From assembly GCA_021323255.1 (NCBI GenBank), contig JAJTCL010000037.1, positions 1-12,695 on the forward strand: a stretch of DNA of 12,695 bases, in the 5' to 3' direction. A model generated the notes under the pieces. The model was not told the DNA's origin. It worked only from the letters and a program-made list of their open reading frames with translations, and made no database searches. The position numbers were made by a program, and so were the translations under genes. Every line of letters starts with the position of its first letter. The first letter of the stretch is position 1. This document shows positions 8,255-12,695 of the stretch, piece by piece. Source of the DNA: Propionibacteriaceae bacterium (lineage in GTDB: Bacteria > Actinomycetota > Actinomycetes > Propionibacteriales > Propionibacteriaceae).

Positions 8255-9486
8255 CAGGCGGCGCTCTTCGCTTTGGCCTTCTTGGCCTTCTTGGCCTTCT
8301 TGGGTTTGGGACTATCCAGCCGCGGGTCGTTGGGGTATGTGGTCGGCGGAGCAGCGGCAGCGAGCACCAAGACCTCGTGGCTGTCGGTGACGTTGGCGTG
8401 GCTGACCCTGTGGCGGCGAGAGAGGAGGTAGATCACCAGGCAGGCGACGCCGAGCAACATCAGCAGCGCAATGACCCCCAATACCCCTTGATCGGAGAGC
8501 AGCGCGGCTAGTCCGGCGACCAGAGCGGCCCCAGGCAAGGTGAGGAGCCAAGCGAAAAGCATCCGGCGTGCGACGCTCCAGCGAACCTCGGCTCCTTCAC
8601 GGCCCACCCCGGATCCCAGGATGCTGCCGGTGCTGACGTGCGTAGTGGAAAGGCCGAATCCAAAATGAGCCGACGCAAGGATCGTCGCAGTCGTTGCAGC
8701 CCCCGATGCAGCACCCTGCGGGGTTTCGATCTCCACGATTCCCTTGCCCATGGTGCGCATGATCCGCCATCCACCGGAGTACGTGCCGAGGCCTATCGCG
8801 ATACCAGCAGCGATGATCACCCACCACTGCGGCCCGGTGCCCGCTTCCTGCAAATTGGCGGCGATCAATACCAGGGTGATCACTCCCATGGTCTTCTGGC
8901 CGTCAGAGGTTCCGTGGGCGAGTGCCACCAAAGAAGCCGTAAATGCCTGGCCGTACTTGTAGCCGGAGTTGGTGTGTGCGCTCGGTGTCCTCCTACTGAT
9001 GCGATAGACCAGGCGGGTGGCCATGACAGCCGCAATGCCGGCGACGAGTGGCGCAACGATGGCCGGTAGTAGCACCTTGGAAACGATCACCCAGCCGTGC
9101 ACCGACGTGAGTCCGGCACCGACAATGACCGCCCCGATGAGGCCGCCGAACAGTGCGTGAGAGGAGCTGGATGGCAGGCCAAGCAACCAGGTCATCAGGT
9201 TCCAGATGATCGCTCCCACCAGTCCGGCCAGGATGATCGGAACAGTGATCAGCGTTTCGTCGAAGAAGCCACCGGAGATCGTCTTTGCTACCTCGGTTGC
9301 CAGGCAGGCTCCGACGAGATTGAGGATGGCAGCGAGGATGACTGCGGTGCGGGGTCGCAGCGCCCCGGTAGCGATCGGCCCTGCCATGGCATTGGCGCTG
9401 TCGTGGAACCCGTTGGTGTAATCGAAGACCAGGGCTACGGCGATGACCGTGATGACGACGAACAGCTCTGTCACATCAGTCCCCAT
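8254..9486 (-). CDS. pit: Inorganic phosphate transporter, PIT family
   Basis: This is a low-affinity phosphate (metal-phosphate) symporter of the cytoplasmic membrane. From ATG 9486 it has 410 residues. GTG 9474 is an attractive alternative: it has GGGG six bases upstream and gives an N terminus of (M)TELFVVITVIAV. The two internally repeated PIT halves are visible. The first has FDYTNGFHDSANAM (about 21-34) and LPSSSSHALFGGLIGA. The second has ALAHGTSDGQKTMGV and GLSTTHVSTGSILGSGVG. The protein ends in an unusual Lys/Ala tail, KPKKAKKAKKAKAKSAA, coded by 9-bp tandem repeats. Upstream lie a PHO box and a hairpin, so phosphate-starvation control is likely. It forms an operon with the coupled small membrane protein downstream. 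The upstream TetR gene is on the same strand but probably a separate unit. Confidence 0.94.
   Translation of the reverse strand: MGTDVTELFVVITVIAVALVFDYTNGFHDSANAMAGPIATGALRPRTAVILAAILNLVGACLATEVAKTISGGFFDETLITVPIILAGLVGAIIWNLMTWLLGLPSSSSHALFGGLIGAVIVGAGLTSVHGWVIVSKVLLPAIVAPLVAGIAAVMATRLVYRISRRTPSAHTNSGYKYGQAFTASLVALAHGTSDGQKTMGVITLVLIAANLQEAGTGPQWWVIIAAGIAIGLGTYSGGWRIMRTMGKGIVEIETPQGAASGAATTATILASAHFGFGLSTTHVSTGSILGSGVGREGAEVRWSVARRMLFAWLLTLPGAALVAGLAALLSDQGVLGVIALLMLLGVACLVIYLLSRRHRVSHANVTDSHEVLVLAAAAPPTTYPNDPRLDSPKPKKAKKAKKAKAKSAA
8273..8299. repeat. Three tandem copies of a 9-bp repeat in the pit 3' end
   Basis: The unit TTGGCCTTC occurs three times without a mismatch (8273-8281, 8282-8290, 8291-8299). 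On the coding (minus) strand each copy gives a K-K-A-type triplet, building the Lys-rich C-terminal tail of the transporter. The unit is a multiple of three, so copy-number slippage would change tail length without breaking the frame. Confidence 0.85.
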
Positions 9487-9520
9487 CCGGAACGGGTGGC
9501 GTGGTCGGTGAGCACCTGGC

Positions 9521-9546
9521 CTTGACGCTAGAACCTAGCCGTCAAG
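9521..9546. promoter_or_regulatory. Strong 11-bp hairpin in the pit promoter/leader
   Basis: CTTGAC-GCTAG and CTAGC-(C)-GTCAAG form an 11-bp stem with a 3-base AAC loop and one bulged C. The site lies 35 bases upstream of the pit ATG and overlaps the inner edge of the PHO box. No T-run follows on either strand, so it is not a typical intrinsic terminator. It may be a second operator, or a 5' leader structure that insulates pit from transcription arriving from the TetR gene. Confidence 0.55.
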
Positions 9547-9562
9547 TGAACAATAGGTGAAC
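9541..9562 (-). promoter_or_regulatory. PHO box (PhoP/RegX3-type direct repeats) upstream of pit
   Basis: On the minus strand GTTCACCTATT (9562-9552) is followed directly by GTTCACTTGAC (9551-9541). These are two 11-base direct-repeat units starting with GTTCAC, in phase with one helical turn. This matches the known layout of actinobacterial phosphate-response sites (PhoP in Streptomyces, RegX3 in mycobacteria). A weaker third unit, with CAC at the equivalent position, may precede it. Taking TTCACC (9561-9556) as the -35 box, a TAGGTT -10 box (9537-9532) follows after 18 bases. Finding it before a phosphate transporter gene makes the assignment coherent. Confidence 0.72.
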
Positions 9563-9604
9563 GAAAAGTGTTGTCAATCCGCCCGGCGCCGGTGTCTCGG
9601 TTGT

Positions 9605-9622
9605 CCGGTCAAGCCTTACCGG
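9605..9622 (-). terminator. Possible weak hairpin at the end of the TetR gene
   Basis: CCGGT (9605-9609) and ACCGG (9618-9622) make a 5-bp stem with an 8-base loop that spans the TetR stop codon on the minus strand. A second palindrome, CCGGCGCCGG, lies just downstream at 9583-9592. Neither is followed by a T-run, so termination here is uncertain. Confidence 0.25.
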
Positions 9623-10184
9623 CAGCTTCGGGCTGACTTGCATCCGGTACCAGGTCAAGGAGTAGCTCGTAGACGTGTCGTAGCTGGTCCGGGGGAGTGG
9701 GTGGCTGGACCAGGCTCGCCCCAATACCGACGAGGTATGGAAGCAAGGCGGCGGTGTGGATCGCTGCTGGATCGTCGAGAATGTTGGACCAGATGCCCTG
9801 TAGCGATTCAAGCCGCCGATTGTCGACTCGCTCTTGGACTGTGCGAACTTCAGGGTCTGCGAAAGCCCAGGCGCGCATCGATACCTCTAGGTTGGGCCGG
9901 TAGAAGCTTTCTGGTTCGGTAATGCCGGCTGTCAGGCCGACGAGAGCTGCCTTCGGATTATCGGTCGCCATTTGCTCGATTGCCTTGTTGAGCGCCTCGA
10001 CAACAAGAGCCTCGTACGCGGCAAGGAGGGCCTGCTTGAAGTCGCCTGCTCCGGCGAAGTGGTGGTGGAACGAGCCCTTGCTGACGCCGAGGCGCCGGCA
10101 GAGCCGATCGATCCGGACACCATCAGGGCCGTTATCCGCAACGGCAGCTAGGCCGGTCTGAATCCAGTCGGATCGGGTAGGCAC
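9609..10184 (-). CDS. TetR/AcrR family transcriptional repressor
   Basis: The 191-residue protein starts at GTG 10184. The N-terminal helix-turn-helix is clear: GVRIDRLCRRLGVSKGSFHHHF (residues 22-43), with the recognition helix around SKGSFHHHF, as usual in TetR proteins. The rest is a ligand-binding region ending YELLLDLVPDASQPEAAGKA; the residues do not identify a ligand. The start is divergent from an FAD-dependent oxidoreductase 35 bases away. The 17-bp palindrome between them begins 11 bases upstream of the GTG, so the protein probably represses both itself and the oxidoreductase. No Shine-Dalgarno sequence precedes the GTG, which fits a leaderless or nearly leaderless message. Confidence 0.92.
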   Translation of the reverse strand: MPTRSDWIQTGLAAVADNGPDGVRIDRLCRRLGVSKGSFHHHFAGAGDFKQALLAAYEALVVEALNKAIEQMATDNPKAALVGLTAGITEPESFYRPNLEVSMRAWAFADPEVRTVQERVDNRRLESLQGIWSNILDDPAAIHTAALLPYLVGIGASLVQPPTPPDQLRHVYELLLDLVPDASQPEAAGKA

Positions 10185-10195
10185 GCTCTGGAGCG

Positions 10196-10212
10196 TACCA
10201 TACGGTATGGTA
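10196..10212. promoter_or_regulatory. Perfect 17-bp palindromic operator of the TetR/oxidoreductase pair
   Basis: TACCATAC-G-GTATGGTA has 8-bp arms around one central base with no mismatch, and it fills most of the 35-base divergent gap. TATGGT reads on both strands (plus 10206-10211, minus 10202-10197) and fits a -10 box for each gene. On the plus side the predicted transcript start falls at or next to ATG 10220. A bound TetR dimer would therefore cover both core promoters. Confidence 0.75.
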
Positions 10213-10219
10213 TGGAAGT

Positions 10220-11392
10220 ATGAGAGAAGTGACCGTGATCGGCGGCGGGTTGGGTGGGCTCGCAGCTGCTATCACAGCCGCTGAGGGCGGTGCGTCGGTC
10301 ACGCTGCACGAAGCGCACCGAACCCTGGGTGGACGGTGGCGCTCGACTCCGGTGCGACGGAAGGCCGCTGCCCATCTGTCGGAGGATGTGCGCGTCTTTA
10401 GGGCCCACGAGGGACCGCACGTGATCTATCGCGACGGGCCGACCTGGGCCTGGCTGAAGCGGCGCGGCCTGCTGGAGGTTACCTGCCGAGTGCCAGTCGC
10501 CGCGATCGCGCGGTTTCGGTTCTGGCATGAAGGCCGGTTGCAACGGGTGCCGCCCAAGGGCTTCCTCCAGGCACTGCGGATATCCCGCCGACCGGAAGTA
10601 CCAATTGAGCAATCCTTCCGCGCCTGGGCGTCAAGGCTTGTCGGCGAGAAAGCAGCTGAAATGGGGGCCTCGGCGTCTGGGGTCGGTGTCTTCCATCACG
10701 ACCCTGGCGCGCTCTCGGCAGCCTTCGTCGCAGAGCGGCTGGCCCGGGTCTACTCGTTACCGCCCCCGGCCTCATATCGCCAGGGCAGCTGGGGAGCCAT
10801 GTTCGAAGCGATCGGGGCGTACGCCCGGAAGTTGGGCGTGATCATCGAGCTCGGTTCCAGAGTGAGTTCCATTGGTGCTGGGATCACCATTGTCGCGACC
10901 GAGCTGGAGTCAGCCCGGGCCCTGCTGGGTGATGACTCCTTGGAGTGGCCGTCTGGGCGAACTGCACTTCTTGATCTTGGCGTGAAGCGTGATCGACATG
11001 ATCTTTTTGTAGTAAGTGATCTTGACACCTGTGGTTGGCTGGAGAACTTCACCATGCCGGATCCGACCATCGCACCAGCAGGTGAGCACCTGGTACAGAT
11101 GCAGATGCCGATCGATTCTCAGGCCGTCAGGGCTGATGGTGTGGCGCGCCTGGAGATCATCGTCGATCAAGCATTGCCAGGTTGGCGGGAGCGTACGACG
11201 TACCGGCTTGAGTCGTTGGCCAATGCCCGCACCGGAGCCGTGGACCTCCCCGGCACATCCTGGCGAGACCGGCCGGCAATCGATCGCGGTGATGGCGTCT
11301 ACCTCGTAGGGGACCGCGTGGCCGCGCCGGGGCTGCTGAGCGAGGTCAGCCTGAATAGCGGGGTATGGGCGGCCCAGCTGGCTCTGGCCTGA
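10220..11392 (+). CDS. FAD-dependent oxidoreductase (amine oxidase/phytoene desaturase-like)
   Basis: The 390-residue protein begins with a Rossmann dinucleotide fold: VTVIGGGLGGLAAAITAAE, with GxGxxG at Gly8-Gly13, and an acidic residue at the end of strand 2 (HEAHRTLGGRW, Glu31) that would hold the ribose of FAD. Near the C terminus, GVYLVGDRVAAPGLLSEVSL followed by a helix matches the second FAD-contact segment of this superfamily. The middle has no motif that names a substrate. ATG 10220 is supported by the Rossmann strand beginning at residue 4. No Shine-Dalgarno sequence is properly spaced, and the operator's -10 box suggests a leaderless message. It is likely induced when the divergent TetR protein binds its ligand, perhaps the substrate or product of this enzyme. 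No partner gene follows; the next gene is a tRNA. Confidence 0.85.
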   Translation: MREVTVIGGGLGGLAAAITAAEGGASVTLHEAHRTLGGRWRSTPVRRKAAAHLSEDVRVFRAHEGPHVIYRDGPTWAWLKRRGLLEVTCRVPVAAIARFRFWHEGRLQRVPPKGFLQALRISRRPEVPIEQSFRAWASRLVGEKAAEMGASASGVGVFHHDPGALSAAFVAERLARVYSLPPPASYRQGSWGAMFEAIGAYARKLGVIIELGSRVSSIGAGITIVATELESARALLGDDSLEWPSGRTALLDLGVKRDRHDLFVVSDLDTCGWLENFTMPDPTIAPAGEHLVQMQMPIDSQAVRADGVARLEIIVDQALPGWRERTTYRLESLANARTGAVDLPGTSWRDRPAIDRGDGVYLVGDRVAAPGLLSEVSLNSGVWAAQLALA

Positions 11393-11405
11393 GTGGGGTT
11401 CTCGG

Positions 11406-11435
11406 TTGGGTGCGACCACTGCGGGCCGCTACACT
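11406..11435 (+). promoter_or_regulatory. Likely promoter of the tRNA-Arg gene
   Basis: TTGGGT (11406-11411) and TACACT (11430-11435) are separated by 18 bases, a reasonable housekeeping -35/-10 pair. They lie about 44 bases before the mature tRNA 5' end, leaving room for a short leader removed by RNase P. Confidence 0.45.
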
Positions 11436-11478
11436 CTCACGGTGTTGCTCGGCGGCCGACAAGCCGGATGAGCGTCCC

Positions 11479-11554
11479 GCACCCGTGGCTCAACGGATAG
11501 AGCATCTGACTACGGATCAGAAGGTTGGGGGTTCGAATCCCTCCGGGTGCGCCA
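11479..11554 (+). tRNA. tRNA-Arg (anticodon ACG), with encoded CCA
   Basis: A full cloverleaf folds by hand. The acceptor stem is GCACCCG with CGGGTGC, then discriminator G and encoded CCA. The D arm is GCTCAACGGATAGAGC. The anticodon stem is TCTGA/TCAGA around loop CTACGGA, giving anticodon ACG. The T arm has loop TTCGAAT. ACG (read as ICG after deamination) decodes CGU, CGC and CGA arginine codons. Its 3' end points at the integrase gene about 95 bases away, marking it as the integration target. Confidence 0.95.
11525..11554 (+). other. Candidate attachment site (attL core) in the tRNA 3' end
   Basis: Tyrosine integrases of this kind commonly recombine within the 3' half of a tRNA gene, which the incoming element rebuilds. 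The position just before an integrase gene makes the T-arm and acceptor region the probable core. The matching copy would be at the far end of the element, outside this window, so the exact limits cannot be set. Confidence 0.4.
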
Positions 11555-11620
11555 GTGTTTTCCCTAGTCAGCGACCTAAGCCCGGCTGAATCGCGTTGTA
11601 GACCCTCCAAAAATTACAAC

Positions 11621-11644
11621 TTGACAGCAACGTTGACAGCAACG
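11621..11644. repeat. Two perfect tandem 12-bp repeats next to the integrase
   Basis: TTGACAGCAACG occurs twice back to back (11621-11632 and 11633-11644), between the tRNA and the integrase stop codon at 11651-11649. Tandem short repeats here resemble the arm-type sites to which tyrosine integrases bind with their N-terminal domain. That role is inferred from position. Confidence 0.7.
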
Positions 11645-11648
11645 CAGC

Positions 11649-12695
11649 TCAGTTCGGCTGAACAAGGACGCGGTCCATAGCGTCCGCGGCCGCACGCAGA
11701 GCAGTCGGCATCACGTGGGAATAGAGGTCGGTGGTTAAGGCGAGCTGCGAGTGCCCGAGGATCTCCATCACCACGCGTGCTGGCACGTTCTGCGCAAGCA
11801 AGAGAGACGCGCAGGTATGCCGCAGGTCGTGGAAGCGAATGCGGCGAACGCGTGCTTTGGCGATGAGTTCATCGAAGCAGCGGTTCAAAATTCCGCGGTT
11901 CGATCACCGTGCCGACCGTCGAGGTAAAGACCAGGCCGGAGTCGACCCAGGCCGGTCCAAGCGCAAGGGCTTCGGCAGCCTGATTTGCGCGGTGGGTTCG
12001 GAGCACCTTCGCAGAGGCCGCAGGAAGCGGAATTGTGCGACGCGACTTGTTCGACTTTGGAGGACCGAACACAAGGCCCATCTCGGGCAGCCGCTGCACG
12101 TTTGCCGGACGTTGAGCACACCACCTTCAAGGTCGACGTCGTCCCAACGGAGGGCGAGCAACTCGCCCTTCCGCAGGCCCAGAGCCACACCGACCGCGAA
12201 CAGTGCATGCAGGCGATGATCCGCGCTTGCCGCCAAGAAACGGCTCGCCTCCTCAGTCGACCACGGTTGAACCTCAACGCGCTCGACCGATGGCGGCCGT
12301 ACCACACTCGCCACGTTCCGTTCGATCAACTCCTCGCGCATGGCCTCGTTGAGCATTGTGCGCAGGGTGCTGTGGATGATGTGGATCGAGCGCGCGCCCA
12401 GTCCATCGGCTGCTTTGTTGGCAAGCAGCGTTCGCACGTGGGTGGGGGTCAGCGCGCGAAGGTTCGTACGGCCAAGCGTCGGAATGATGTGCAGACGCAG
12501 CGTCTCCCGGTAGCTCGAGAGTGTTGATGGACGCAGACGGGGCCCGACGACGTGCTTCAGCCAGTGATCCGCGAAGCGCTCGAGACTCCAAGACTCCACG
12601 GCGAGGGGAAGGCCCGCCTTGGTCTTCGCGATTAGAACCGCTAGCTGGTCAGCGACGTCCTTGCGGGTTTTGCCGTACACAGAGCGGCGTACGCG
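11649..12695 (-). pseudogene. int: Tyrosine-type site-specific integrase, twice frameshifted, partial
   Basis: This is a phage-type tyrosine recombinase for integration into the adjacent tRNA-Arg gene. Its 5' end lies beyond the right edge: the frame is open through 12695. Order from the N terminus: end of the arm-binding domain (VYGKTRKDVADQLAVLI), core-binding SAM-like domain (SLERFADHWLKHVVGPRLRP), then the catalytic domain. Catalytic residues are Arg in GLRKGELLALRW, H-x-x-R in HDLRHTCASLLL, His in GHSQLALTT and Tyr in TDLYSHV. The frame breaks after NVRQT at about 12099 (one base missing: ACGGTG read as ACGTG). It continues in a second frame with VQRLPEMGLVFGPPKSNKSRRT, and returns to the first frame at about 11888 after an extra base beside AATTTTGAAC. 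Without correction the first piece stops at 11904 before the H-x-x-R box and Tyr. This may be decay or sequencing error. Confidence 0.9.

Noticed and set aside
8273..8299. Short CRISPR-like array
   Set aside because: The 9-bp units are directly abutting with no spacers and lie inside the pit coding frame.
12274..12591. Separate minus-strand gene inside the integrase region
   Set aside because: It is an out-of-frame shadow; the integrase core-binding and catalytic motifs read in the other frame over the same bases.

Overview
The window looks like chromosomal DNA of an actinobacterium (Actinomycetota; genus not assignable by eye). The reasons are G+C-rich codon use, frequent GTG/TTG and apparently leaderless starts, a PhoP/RegX3-style PHO box, and actinobacterial-looking gene families (phosphoketolase, DHA2 exporter, CGNR regulator, Pit transporter with a small membrane partner).

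Layout, left to right. (1) 1-440 (-): the N-terminal part of a FluG-like amidohydrolase that runs off the left edge. (2) 729-3190 (+): a phosphoketolase gene (xfp) split by one missing base near 2339. (3) 3278-4657 (+): a FluG/GlnA-type gamma-glutamyl ligase (glutamine synthetase family). The amidohydrolase and ligase correspond to the two halves of fungal FluG and here flank xfp. (4) 4601-6103 (-): a 14-TM DHA2 drug exporter whose 3' end overlaps the ligase. It is divergent from (5) 6158-6814 (+), a CGNR-type zinc-finger regulator; the gap between them carries an inverted repeat and a third similar half-site. (6) 7081-7872 (+): an alpha/beta hydrolase with an intact Ser-Asp-His triad. (7) 9486-8024 (-): a Pit-type phosphate transporter translationally coupled to a two-TM small protein, preceded by a two-unit PHO box and a strong hairpin. 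(8) 10184-9609 (-): a TetR repressor, divergent from 10220-11392 (+), an FAD-dependent oxidoreductase; a perfect 17-bp palindrome in the 35-bp gap covers both predicted -10 boxes. (9) 11479-11554 (+): tRNA-Arg(ACG) with encoded CCA, followed by two tandem 12-bp repeats and a tyrosine integrase (-) that leaves the right edge. This is the classic left end of a tRNA-integrated element. The integrase carries two compensating frameshifts.

The window therefore holds a metabolic block (phosphoketolase plus amide/amine chemistry), three self-contained regulator-target modules whose control DNA can be read directly, and the boundary of an integrated island. I see no CRISPR array, rRNA, insertion sequence or obvious defence system. 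The three single-base indels (one in xfp, two in int) raise the question of decay versus sequencing error. The most noteworthy signals are the regulatory DNA elements and the split FluG arrangement; I do not see convincing evidence of a wholly new system.
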